Shown in pieces: positions 44,124-54,069 of a stretch of DNA of 64,000 nt (positions are counted from its first letter, which is position 1; every line of letters starts with the position of its first letter). The position numbers were made by a program, and so were the translations under genes. Location: assembly GCF_005377625.1 (NCBI RefSeq), contig NZ_CP040098.1, positions 3,151,279 through 3,215,278 of the forward strand, read 5' to 3'. Source of the DNA: Desulfoglaeba alkanexedens ALDC. GTDB taxonomy: Bacteria > Desulfobacterota > Syntrophobacteria > Syntrophobacterales > DSM-9756. The notes beneath the pieces are model-generated. The model had not been told where the DNA came from. It ran no database searches and worked only from the letters and a program-made list of their open reading frames with translations.

Positions 44124-44834
44124 ACGGGTTCCGCCGGCTCGAAACGTGGCGGTCTGCGAACGGAAATCCGCGGGTGGCCGGTAGGAGCCGGTGACCTGCT
44201 TTTCATTTCTGTAGGAGCCGGCTTGCCGGCGACCCTGATCGCGGGCAAGTTTCACTTCTGTAGGAGCCGGCTTGCCGGCGACCCTGATCGCGGGCAAGCC
44301 CGCTCCTACAGACCCGTATCGCGGCGGAGGGCGCCGGGGGATGCGATCGCGGCGGGGGCACCTCTCCTACAAGGCCGCTGTTGTCTTCCAGCTTGTTCCC
44401 AAGCTCCAGCTTGGGAACACAACTGTGCAGAAGCTCCAGCTTCGATTCCCAGCTTGGGAACACAACTGTGCAGAAGCTCCAGCTTCGATTCCCATGAGGC
44501 CGTTCCCAAACCGGAGCCTGGGAACGAGGGGACAGGGGCATGATCGCGGCGGGGGCGCTGTCCCTACGATGGGTCCGCTCCACCAAGGGATTCGGAGCAC
44601 CGGCTTTTCATTGTCGGGCAAGCACCTTGACAAAAGAGCGGCCGCTTGTTAGAAATCGCTCCGGCTCACCTCCGCGGCAATCGGAGGGTTCCGCTTGGAT
44701 CCTCAAAGGACCGAGACGGAATCGGCTCGACAGGGCAAGAGGCACAGCAGGTGTGCGGATTGCCTGCCACAGGCCTTCCGGACGGCGGTCCAGAAGGCTT
44801 TTTTTTGCGTTCTGGAAAAGAGAAAGGATTCGTT
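44124..44834. other. Repeat-rich intergenic region before panC
   Basis: About 710 bp without a credible gene. Two tandem REP-like units (TAGGAGCCGGCTTGCCGGCG at about 44212 and 44261) end in GCCCGCTCCTAC. GTTCCCAAGC palindromes and the ACAACTGTGCAGAAGCTCC linker recur at 44395-44530. The panC promoter is presumably within the last 200 bp; no boxes are convincing. Confidence 0.7.
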
Positions 44835-45683
44835 ATGCGCATCATCGACAGCGTTCGCGAGATGCAGCAGCAGGCCGACGACTGGCGACGGCAGGGTCGC
44901 CGGATCGTTCTTGTTCCCACCATGGGCTTTCTGCACGAAGGGCACCTGGCCCTGATGCGGAAGGCGTTGACACTGGGTGATGTGACGGTCGTGAGCGTCT
45001 TCGTCAACCCGACCCAGTTCGGTCCAGGCGAGGATTTCGAGCGGTATCCCAGGGACCCGGAGCGCGACTTCCGGATGATCGAGGAGGTCGGGGTTGATGC
45101 GGTTTTCTGCCCCAGCGCCGAGGCGATGTATCCGCAGGGGTACCAGACCTTCGTGGAGGTGACCGAGGTGAGCGGACCGCTTTGCGGCGAAAGACGCCCC
45201 GGTCATTTCCGCGGAGTGGCTACGGTGGTGGCGAAGCTTTTCAACATCGTGAAACCTCATGCAGCCGTTTTCGGCGAAAAGGACTTTCAGCAACTGGTGG
45301 TGATCCGGCGGATGGTGGGGGATCTCAATATGGACGTGGAGGTGGTGGGCCATCCCACCGTCCGCGAGGCGGATGGACTCGCCATGAGCAGCCGCAACAT
45401 CTACCTGTCCGAAGACGAACGGCGGGATGCATTGAAGCTTTCGCAGGCTCTCAAAGAAGCCGCCGAGCTGGTCGATGCCGGCGAAAGACGCGCCGAGGTG
45501 ATTCTAGAACGAGTGAGAGATGTCCTCCAGTCGGGCCGACATATCAGGATCGATTACGCGGAGTTGAGGGAACCGGACTCGCTCCGGGCGAGGTCCCGGA
45601 TCGACGGGCCGACGCTCCTCGCCTTGGCCGCCCATGTGGGGAAGGCGAGGCTCATCGACAACCGCGTTCTGAATCCAGCCTGA
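44835..45683 (+). CDS. panC: Pantothenate synthetase PanC
   Basis: The ATG at 44835 has GAAAGGA upstream and gives 282 residues; the frame open upstream is unsupported. [17 protein letters not shown] carries the HIGH-like motif, [11 protein letters not shown] binds pantoate, [18 protein letters not shown] and [13 protein letters not shown] follow, and MSSRNIYL is the KMSKS-like loop. It joins pantoate and beta-alanine. panD follows by 49 bp and supplies the beta-alanine. Confidence 0.97.
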   Translation: MRIIDSVREMQQQADDWRRQGRRIVLVPTMGFLHEGHLALMRKALTLGDVTVVSVFVNPTQFGPGEDFERYPRDPERDFRMIEEVGVDAVFCPSAEAMYPQGYQTFVEVTEVSGPLCGERRPGHFRGVATVVAKLFNIVKPHAAVFGEKDFQQLVVIRRMVGDLNMDVEVVGHPTVREADGLAMSSRNIYLSEDERRDALKLSQALKEAAELVDAGERRAEVILERVRDVLQSGRHIRIDYAELREPDSLRARSRIDGPTLLALAAHVGKARLIDNRVLNPA

Positions 45684-45732
45684 TTTCTATGAACCGGGGA
45701 AGAGGCTCCGGTTTTCCAGGGGAGGATCGACC

Positions 45733-46092
45733 ATGCAACGGCGAATGCTCAAATCCAAGATCCACCGGGCTCGCGTGACCGACGCGAACCTGGACTACGA
45801 AGGCAGCATCACCATCGACGAGAGACTCATGGAGGCGGCCGACATCCTGCCTTTCGAGCAGGTGAAAGTGTACAACATTTCGAACGGAGCGCGCTTCGAC
45901 ACCTACGCGATTCCGGGGCCGGCCGGCGGGGGGGATATGTGCCTGAACGGGGCGGCGGCTCGATTGGGAACCCGGGGAGACCTGATCATCGTCGCGACGT
46001 ACGCCGATTACGACGACGCCGAAGCCCGGGCGTACAAGCCTACAATCATCCTGGTGGGGCCGGACAATCAACTCAAAACGGCTGCGGAGTGA
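45733..46092 (+). CDS. panD: Aspartate 1-decarboxylase PanD
   Basis: This frame encodes 119 residues behind [31 protein letters not shown] is the proenzyme start; self-cleavage between Gly and Ser in YEGSITID forms the pyruvoyl group. [10 protein letters not shown] and NGAAARL are conserved. It makes beta-alanine for panC. Its stop overlaps the DUF502 start as GTGA. Confidence 0.97.
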   Translation: MQRRMLKSKIHRARVTDANLDYEGSITIDERLMEAADILPFEQVKVYNISNGARFDTYAIPGPAGGGDMCLNGAAARLGTRGDLIIVATYADYDDAEARAYKPTIILVGPDNQLKTAAE

Positions 46093-46784
46093 AATTGGCT
46101 CTTTTCAAGTCCATAAAGAGCAGGATCAAGGCTTACTTCGTCGCGGGGCTGCTGGCCGTAGTCCCGCTTTCCTTCACGGTTTACGTGATTTCCATCCTGT
46201 TGAAGCACGGTGACAAGGTCTTCAACCTGCTTCCGGAACGCTTCAACCCGCGCACCTATATCTCTTATCCGATTCCCGGACTCGGAATCGCCGTGGTGCT
46301 CGTGTTGATCCTGCTCACCGGCGTTCTGGTCAAGAACTACGTGGGCGGGAGGATTATGGACATCGGCGAACGGATCGTCTACCGGATTCCCTTGGTCCGA
46401 CCCGTTCACAGCGCGGTGAAGCAGCTGCTGATTGCGATTTTTTCGCAGTCGGACGAGAGCTTCAAGCGGGTGGTGCTGGTGGAATACCCGCGTCGCGGGA
46501 TGTACGCCATCGGCTTCGTCACCGGGGTGTCCACGGGGGAGGTCCAGGCGGTCACCGATGAACGGGTGATCAACATCTTTCTTCCGACAACACCCAACCC
46601 CACCTCGGGCTTCTACCTGCTGGTGCCGGAAAGGGATACCATTGCGCTCGCCATGACGGTGGAAGACGCGTTCAAGCTGCTCATTTCGGGGGGGCTGGTG
46701 AGCCCCAACGCCGACAACGCCGACAACGCCGACAACGCCAAGAAGAACCGCCGGAACCAGGTGAGCATGGCTCAGCAACCCTAA
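46089..46784 (+). CDS. DUF502 family membrane protein
   Basis: The GTG at 46089 overlaps the panD stop and gives 231 residues. Two membrane helices are at about 15-38 and 60-82, then [20 protein letters not shown] and the GFVTG and [17 protein letters not shown] motifs of DUF502. Function unknown; the family is common in Desulfobacterota and plants. The C-terminus contains a (GCCGACAAC)3 repeat encoding NADNADNAD. Confidence 0.92.
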   Translation: MKLALFKSIKSRIKAYFVAGLLAVVPLSFTVYVISILLKHGDKVFNLLPERFNPRTYISYPIPGLGIAVVLVLILLTGVLVKNYVGGRIMDIGERIVYRIPLVRPVHSAVKQLLIAIFSQSDESFKRVVLVEYPRRGMYAIGFVTGVSTGEVQAVTDERVINIFLPTTPNPTSGFYLLVPERDTIALAMTVEDAFKLLISGGLVSPNADNADNADNAKKNRRNQVSMAQQP

Positions 46785-46818
46785 TCATTCAACCTACTCA
46801 AACGGGAGTGATCGATCC

Positions 46819-47997
46819 ATGTCCATGAGCAGTTACCTTTTCTCCTCGGAGTCCGTGACGGAGGGCCATCCCGACAAGGTTGCGGACCGCATTTCGGACA
46901 GCATTCTGGATGCCATCATCACCGAAGACAAGTCGGCGAGGGTGGCCTGCGAAACGCTGGTCACAACTGGTCTTGCCTTTGTGGCCGGGGAGATCACCAC
47001 GTCGGCCTGGGTGGACCTTCCCGAAGTCGTTCGCCAAACGATCCGGGACATCGGTTACAACGATTCCTCCATGGGCTTCGACTGGGAGACCTGCGCGGTG
47101 ATAACCAGCATCGACAAGCAGTCGCCGGATATCGCCATGGGAGTGAATCCCGGCGAGGGGCTCTTCGAGGAGCAGGGGGCGGGCGACCAGGGGATAATGT
47201 TCGGCTTCGCCTGCGACGAAACGCCGGTCCTCATGCCCATGCCTATCTATTACGCCCACCGGATCACGCGCAAATTGGCGGAAGTACGCAAAAACGGCGT
47301 GCTCAAGTTTCTCCGGCCGGACGGGAAAAGCCAGGTAACTATCGAGTACCATGATCATCGGCCCGTGCGCGTCGACACCATCGTGGTGGCGGCACAGCAC
47401 TCGCCCGACGTTACCTACAAGACCATCCAGGAAGGCATCATCGAAGAGGTGATCAAGAAGGTGGTTCCCTTGGAGCTGATAGACGCAAAGACGCGCTTTT
47501 TCATCAATACCACGGGTCGGTTCGTGGTGGGTGGGCCTATGGGCGACTGCGGGCTTACCGGTCGCAAGATCATCGTCGACACCTACGGGGGGCAGGGGAG
47601 TCACGGCGGCGGGTGCTTTTCCGGCAAGGACCCCAGCAAGGTGGATCGGAGCGCTTCCTACATGGCCCGCTACGTGGCCAAGAACATCGTTGCGGCCGGA
47701 CTGGCCGATCGAGTGGAAGTGCAGGTGGCCTACAGCATCGGGGTCGCCGAACCGGTATCGCTCATGATCGATTCCTACGGGACATCGAAAATTCCTCCCG
47801 ACGAAATCGCCAAGTTGGTCCGGAAGCATTTCAGCTTCAAGCCCGCCCGGATGATCCAAGACCTGAAGCTTCTGCGCCCCATTTACAAGAAGACGTCGTG
47901 TTACGGGCATTTCGGCCGGAACGACCCGGATTTCACCTGGGAAAAGATCGACAAGGCGGACGATCTCAGGGAAGATGCCGGAAAGTTCGGCGCCTGA
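46819..47997 (+). CDS. metK: S-adenosylmethionine synthetase MetK
   Basis: This frame encodes 392 residues, ATG at 46819 with GGGAG upstream; a second in-frame ATG lies two codons later. [36 protein letters not shown] and [19 protein letters not shown] are the substrate and metal motifs. It makes SAM from methionine and ATP. The adjacent ahcY recycles the product S-adenosylhomocysteine. I looked for a SAM riboswitch; the 34-bp gap before the ATG is too short for one. Confidence 0.98.
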   Translation: MSMSSYLFSSESVTEGHPDKVADRISDSILDAIITEDKSARVACETLVTTGLAFVAGEITTSAWVDLPEVVRQTIRDIGYNDSSMGFDWETCAVITSIDKQSPDIAMGVNPGEGLFEEQGAGDQGIMFGFACDETPVLMPMPIYYAHRITRKLAEVRKNGVLKFLRPDGKSQVTIEYHDHRPVRVDTIVVAAQHSPDVTYKTIQEGIIEEVIKKVVPLELIDAKTRFFINTTGRFVVGGPMGDCGLTGRKIIVDTYGGQGSHGGGCFSGKDPSKVDRSASYMARYVAKNIVAAGLADRVEVQVAYSIGVAEPVSLMIDSYGTSKIPPDEIAKLVRKHFSFKPARMIQDLKLLRPIYKKTSCYGHFGRNDPDFTWEKIDKADDLREDAGKFGA

Positions 47998-48036
47998 AAT
48001 AAAGGCCGCCGTGTGGAGCGGCCGCAAACGGGTTGA

Positions 48037-49305
<1,269 letters not shown>

Positions 49306-49314
49306 GGCGGACGC

Positions 49315-50520
49315 ATGGCTTTCGGGACGCCACGGTTCCTCTGGATCCTGCTCTGGAGCATGGCGGCGGTGGTCCTTCTGGGGGCGTGTACCCGCGAACC
49401 CGCAGAAGAGAAGCTCCTTCCGCCCGGGCTCGAACCCCTGGAAACCCGGGAAGTTCCGGCATTCATCGACGACCTGGATCGAGGTTCCCTGGAAGAGGCT
49501 CTGCGCCGATCACTCGAATACTACGAGCGGCTTCCCGGGGACCGGATCCTGGAATGCGGCGGGCTGAAAATCCCCGCCGGGCGCCTGAAGGCGACCGTGG
49601 CGCTCTTCCTGGAACTGCTGGCGGCCGGAGACCTGGATCGCGAGAAACTTCTGGAACATTTCCAGGTGCTTGCCTATCGCTCGCGTGAAGAGTTGGAAAC
49701 GATCCTGGTCACGGGTTACTATGAACCGGTCATTGAGAGCCGCCGGCACCGGGACGAGGTGTTCCGCCACCCGCTTTACGCGCTCCCCCCGGATCTTGTC
49801 CAGGTCCGACTTGAACTGTTCGATCCCGAACGCTTCAACAACGTGCGGCCGCCCGTGGGAAGGCTCAACGGACGCTACCTGGTTCCTTATCCCACCCGCT
49901 CCGAAATCGACTGGGCGGGAGCCCTGTCGGATTGCCAATGCGAGTTGGCCTGGCTCAAGGACCCCGTGGAAGCGTTTTTCCTCCACGTGCAGGGGTCCGG
50001 TATGCTGGTTTTTCCGGACGGCTCCAGGCGGCGGATCGGCTATGCGGGGTCCAACGGCCACCCATACCGAAGCATCGGAAAATATCTGATCGAAACCGGT
50101 TCCGTGCCGAGCGATGTCATGTCGCTCCAGGCCATCCGGGACTTTCTCCACGAGCACCCCGAACGAATTCAGGAAGTCCTTTCGGTGAATCCCGGTTACG
50201 TTTTTTTTCGTTGGGTGGACGAAGGGCCGTTGGGGAGCCTGAGTGTCCCGCTGACGGCGGGCCGGTCGGCGGCCCTCGACCCCGCGTGTTACCCCAAGGG
50301 GATCGTCGGCTTCCTGGAAACCGAACAGCCCGTGCTGGACGATTCGGGGGAAGTGAAGGGGTGGGCGCCGCTCAGGCGCTGGGTGGTGAACCAGGACACC
50401 GGCGGCGCCATCAAGGGACCGGAGCGCCTGGATCTCTTCTTCGGGTCGGGCGAAGAAGCGGGACGACGCGCCGGCCGCATGAAGCAATCCGGAAAGCTGG
50501 TGATTCTTCTAAAGAAATAG
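49315..50520 (+). CDS. mltA: Membrane-bound lytic murein transglycosylase A, lipoprotein
   Basis: This frame encodes 401 residues. A signal peptide with lipobox LLGAC (C25) is at the N-terminus. VTGYYEPVIES is the MltA entry motif, and AFFLHVQGSGMLVFPDGS and RRWVVNQDTGGAIKGPERLD contain the catalytic aspartate region (DTGGAIKG) of the 3D domain. It cleaves peptidoglycan at the outer membrane to 1,6-anhydro-muropeptides. Confidence 0.95.
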   Translation: MAFGTPRFLWILLWSMAAVVLLGACTREPAEEKLLPPGLEPLETREVPAFIDDLDRGSLEEALRRSLEYYERLPGDRILECGGLKIPAGRLKATVALFLELLAAGDLDREKLLEHFQVLAYRSREELETILVTGYYEPVIESRRHRDEVFRHPLYALPPDLVQVRLELFDPERFNNVRPPVGRLNGRYLVPYPTRSEIDWAGALSDCQCELAWLKDPVEAFFLHVQGSGMLVFPDGSRRRIGYAGSNGHPYRSIGKYLIETGSVPSDVMSLQAIRDFLHEHPERIQEVLSVNPGYVFFRWVDEGPLGSLSVPLTAGRSAALDPACYPKGIVGFLETEQPVLDDSGEVKGWAPLRRWVVNQDTGGAIKGPERLDLFFGSGEEAGRRAGRMKQSGKLVILLKK

Positions 50521-50537
50521 CCGAATCCCGCCGATCT

Positions 50538-50855
50538 TTACATCATCGTTCGGCCGTGCTGTTCCAGCAGCATGTGGTGGAGGATGACCATCTCGTCGAA
50601 GGAACGGCAAAGGGCGGTCACGGCCTGAATCGCGGCGTCGCGGTCGCCTTCGGACGGGGAATCCAGGAATTCCAGGACCACTCTCTGCGCGTTCCGAAAT
50701 CGGTCGGTGGCCATTTCCCCCTGAAATTTGATACGCTGGAATAAGTCACGCGGCTCGGCCGTCTGTGCGAGTTCTACAAGTTCCCTGTATTTTCGGTCGT
50801 ATTCCCGCGCCAAATCCAGGAGTTGCTCCAGATAACCGGGGCGGTTGGTTTCCAT
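50538..50855 (-). CDS. Small helical protein of unknown function
   Basis: This frame encodes 105 residues with GAGAGGG upstream of the ATG. The protein is entirely helical (EQLLDLAREYDRKYRELVEL; FDEMVILHHMLLEQHGRTMM), with no membrane segment. It converges with mltA. I do not recognise a family; codon usage resembles the neighbours. Confidence 0.65.
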   Translation of the reverse strand: METNRPGYLEQLLDLAREYDRKYRELVELAQTAEPRDLFQRIKFQGEMATDRFRNAQRVVLEFLDSPSEGDRDAAIQAVTALCRSFDEMVILHHMLLEQHGRTMM

Positions 50856-51343
50856 AAGGACCCTCTCTGGCCGAACAATCTTCGGCGCTGAAATGATGGA
50901 AAGGAGATTTTTTCGGAAACCCGTAACTCAAACCGAGGTTCAGAGCAAGCGCTTAAAGGCTGTTTGAGAGTACTGTTCTTGTTGTTCCCAAGCTCCAGCT
51001 TCGGAACACAACTGGGCGGAAGCTCCAGCTTCGATTCCCATGAAGCCGTGACCCATGCGAACCCGCTACAAAATCCTGTAGGAGCCGGCTTGCCGGCGAT
51101 CAGGGTCAACGGAGCGTTGCCGGTTTTACGGGTCGCGGGCAAGCCCGCTCCTACCGATAGCGGAAAATCGGGGCGGCGCTCCTACAGGAACAAGGAATCT
51201 CGGGGCCCGACTTTCGTGAGCTTGTTTTTGGGCAAGCGCTTGACGTTTTCCAAGACCCGGGTTCCTAAACATGCGAGGCGGGACCCCGGAAGCCGGCCTT
51301 TCCGGCTCTTTCACCCATTTTTGGGGAAAACAGGTCTTAAGTG
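50856..51343. repeat. Intergenic repeats including inverted copy of the 32563 element
   Basis: A degenerate GTTCCCAAGC palindrome pair lies at about 50985-51040. The 83-bp compound REP-like element at 51077-51159 is the reverse complement of 32563-32645, and a further GCGGCGCTCCTAC half follows at 51170. No gene is visible in these 488 bp. Confidence 0.8.
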
Positions 51344-52792
51344 ATGTATACGAAGACACTGGATATCACCGTATCCGAATCCGTCAGATTTCCCACGCAG
51401 GGCGTCGTCCCCTTGCTGCTCAACAAGATCCACGAAAGGCTCGTGTTTACCAATCCGGAATACGAGGTGCGCCACCTTCGCGGCGAATGGCTGGGAAACA
51501 TCGCCCCGCAAATCCATTGTCTCCGGAAGACGGGCCGACACTACATCATTCCTCGAGGGTTCCTGGATCAGTTCCTGGAGCTCTGCGACAGGTTTCAGCA
51601 GCCTTATCGCCTCATCGACAGGCGCCGGGCGCTGGAACCGGTGGCCATGGAGTTTCACGGGCAGCTGAAGGACTACCAGCTGGAGGCCGCCGAAGGGGTG
51701 CTGGAGCGGGATTTCGCCACGCTGGTCGGCGGCTACAAGAGCGGCAAGACGGTCATCGGCCTCTATACCATAGCTCAGAGGCGCCAGCCGACTCTGATCC
51801 TGATCCCCCACCTGGATCTCATGGAAGGCTGGCTGACCAAGATCGAAAACTTCCTCCAGATTCCCAGAAAGGAAGTGGGGCTTTTCATCCGCGGAACCCA
51901 CAGGCGGGGAGACCGCATCACGATCGCTCATACGGGAGAAATACTCCGCCAATGGAAAGCCTTGAAGGAACGGGTGGGCTACGTGATCTTGGACGAATGT
52001 CAGCGCTGCCCGTCCAAGGTCTTCACGCACCTGATCCCCAATTTCGACAGCCGCTACATGCTGGGGCTGACGAATTCGACTCAGCGCCGGGACCGTCTTT
52101 CACAGCTCATTTACATCTACCTCGGGGACGTAGTGTACAGCATCAGCGAAAAGGATGCGCGGGAGGGCCGGGGGGTGCTCCGGGCCCAGGTGATCGCCCG
52201 CACCACCGACTTCGACTATCCGTACGAGTCCCGGGCGGATTACCCGTCCATGATGAAGGCGCTCATGACCGATGAGGCTCGCAATCGCTTGATTGCCGAC
52301 GATGTGGAAGCGGAGATCCGGGAAGGCAACGACCCGCTGGTGATCCTAACCGGGGGCGGTGAACAGGACCGCCAGCTCGGCAGGGAATTGGAACGGCGGG
52401 GAATCTCCGTCGTCGTGCAGGACCCTGAAGCGGAAGAGGAGGTGTCCGCCGGTGACGCGGGGAGGGTGGAACCGGTTTCCGACCGCCGGCCGGAAGAGCC
52501 GCCGGAGCACGGCGCGGGGGGAAGGAAGGCGATCCTGGTAACGCCGAAAGCCCTTGCGGAGTCTTCGCAGAAGCTGTCGGCGGACGTCCTTTTCCTGGCG
52601 GTGCCGGTCTATTTCCGAAGGGGATTGACCCATGCGGTCCGAAGTCTTCCGAGAAGTGGAAACGGGGACACGGGCACGCTGCCTCTGCGCATCTACGATT
52701 ACGTGGACCAGAAGGTCGGGCTCTTCGAAAACTATTTTCGAATGCGCAGCTACAACTACGGCGCTCACCCCGATGCTCTGCTTGGCGATTGA
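51344..52792 (+). CDS. Degenerate superfamily II helicase
   Basis: The ATG at 51344 gives 482 residues. Residues 104-111 (FHGQLKDYQ) are a Q-motif-like entry, Walker A is GGYKSGKT at 129-136, motif II is DECQ at 217-220 instead of DEAH/DECH, and motif III is GLTNST at 241-246. A RecA2-like second half is poor in motifs and has an acidic and proline-rich insert (about 360-390). It may be a nucleic-acid translocase or a decayed one. The last 20 bases overlap the next gene. Confidence 0.8.
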   Translation: MYTKTLDITVSESVRFPTQGVVPLLLNKIHERLVFTNPEYEVRHLRGEWLGNIAPQIHCLRKTGRHYIIPRGFLDQFLELCDRFQQPYRLIDRRRALEPVAMEFHGQLKDYQLEAAEGVLERDFATLVGGYKSGKTVIGLYTIAQRRQPTLILIPHLDLMEGWLTKIENFLQIPRKEVGLFIRGTHRRGDRITIAHTGEILRQWKALKERVGYVILDECQRCPSKVFTHLIPNFDSRYMLGLTNSTQRRDRLSQLIYIYLGDVVYSISEKDAREGRGVLRAQVIARTTDFDYPYESRADYPSMMKALMTDEARNRLIADDVEAEIREGNDPLVILTGGGEQDRQLGRELERRGISVVVQDPEAEEEVSAGDAGRVEPVSDRRPEEPPEHGAGGRKAILVTPKALAESSQKLSADVLFLAVPVYFRRGLTHAVRSLPRSGNGDTGTLPLRIYDYVDQKVGLFENYFRMRSYNYGAHPDALLGD

Positions 52793-53615
52793 TTCGGGCC
52801 GCAGCCTCAAACCTCGCGGTGCGAACGAGGGCGAAACGGGCGAAAAGGGAGCCGTGGTGGCCATCGCGCCTTTCCTGGCCGGTTTTCCCGAAATCAGGAC
52901 GCTGGGGGTTCGGCCTTCCATAGGAGATTACACCCAATGGGAACGGCGATGGATCCGCGACGCCCGACTGATCCTTTTCCCCACCCTCAGGTTTGCGCTC
53001 ATCTTCGAAGCCGCCGGGAAGCGATGCTTTCCCGGATCATTCACCTACCGGTACCGGAGGTCCCGGATTCTGCAGCAGCTGTTCGTGCAATATCACGGGC
53101 TTCCGGCGGCTCGAAGCCGCATCTACTTCGGGCGGCAGCGAGCCCGTATCGCGGCGGACTTCCCCCCGCCTTGTGAACTGGCGGGTCCCGACCGAGCGGT
53201 TCATCCCGTCCGGCGCGTGGGCGCCGCCGAAGCCTTTCCCTCCTGGCGGACCCTTCCCAACCCGGTGATCGCCAGGGAGTCCTTGTCCTTCGACCGCCGC
53301 GTGCGGTTGCTGCTGGTCCACGGTCGCTGCCGGGGGATTCTGGAATCGGAGGAGAAAAGTGGCGAAGAATCCCTTTGGACGCCCGTGGATCGGCCGCCCG
53401 AAGCTGTAGCGGAGCTGGTTTTTCGGTCCGAACAGCTGGCCGGAGCGTCTGCAATCGACGATATCGTCTTCGAATGGGGACGTACCCCTGAGCGCTGGGT
53501 CTTTACCGACATGATCCGCCCCCCGAAGCAATGGCCGCTTCCTTCGGGAAGACTCCACCGCCACCGCCTGATCGGCGACCTGGTTCGGCAGAACCGCCTC
53601 TTCGCCGGTTTGTGA
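52773..53615 (+). CDS. ATP-grasp-like protein (RimK/GshB-like N-terminus)
   Basis: I start at the ATG at 52773, overlapping the helicase end, giving 280 residues; the longer open frame upstream is helicase shadow. ADLILFPT-like RDARLILFPTLRFALIFEAA and CFPGSFTYRYRRSRILQQLF resemble the pre-ATP-grasp region of RimK/glutathione synthetase-like proteins. No clear ATP-grasp metal motif is visible in the C-terminal half. Coupled with the helicase. Family call is tentative. Confidence 0.5.
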   Translation: MLCLAIDSGRSLKPRGANEGETGEKGAVVAIAPFLAGFPEIRTLGVRPSIGDYTQWERRWIRDARLILFPTLRFALIFEAAGKRCFPGSFTYRYRRSRILQQLFVQYHGLPAARSRIYFGRQRARIAADFPPPCELAGPDRAVHPVRRVGAAEAFPSWRTLPNPVIARESLSFDRRVRLLLVHGRCRGILESEEKSGEESLWTPVDRPPEAVAELVFRSEQLAGASAIDDIVFEWGRTPERWVFTDMIRPPKQWPLPSGRLHRHRLIGDLVRQNRLFAGL

Positions 53616-53652
53616 CCTTTCTCTTCCCCGGTTCCTTTCCCCACCATATTCC

Positions 53653-53681
53653 TTGACACCCATCGCGGGGGTTAATAGAAC
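53653..53681 (+). promoter_or_regulatory. Candidate sigma-70 promoter
   Basis: TTGACA at 53653-53658, 17-bp spacer, TAGAAC at 53676-53681. It faces the small gene at 53857 and the M16 peptidase; the leader would be about 170 bp. Confidence 0.4.
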
Positions 53682-53856
53682 CTTTGTGGACGGAGCGGGT
53701 TTTCGGCAAGGATGATGGTGGTCTTCCGCGTCATCGCTCCGGACGTGGAGCGGCACCATTGATCTATGAGGCCGTTGCGTCCCGCGGGCGCGATGATTTG
53801 ATTATCGTGGAACGAACGGCCTCGACATCCGGGCTTACGTGAAGAGGGTGGGTTTC

Positions 53857-54069
53857 ATGAGCGACGATATCTTGAAAGACTACGAGAAGGCTCAGGAAAT
53901 GGCCCAGCGCCGGTTCCGAAAAGACGTTGACGGATTCCGTCACCGACGGCGCCTCGACCTGGAAGATCTATTAAGGACCGAACGGGAAAAGCCGGAAGAA
54001 TTTCAGGACCCGGAAAAGATCGAGTGGATCCTCGCGGAACTCAAGCAGATCGACGACCAGGAGGGGTGA
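53857..54069 (+). CDS. Small charged helical protein of unknown function
   Basis: The ATG at 53857 gives 70 residues; an in-frame GTG at 53839 would add six. The product is almost entirely charged helix (DYEKAQEMAQRRFRKDVDGF; WILAELKQIDDQEG), possibly coiled coil. It abuts the peptidase gene with no gap. No family recognised. Confidence 0.65.
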   Translation: MSDDILKDYEKAQEMAQRRFRKDVDGFRHRRRLDLEDLLRTEREKPEEFQDPEKIEWILAELKQIDDQEG

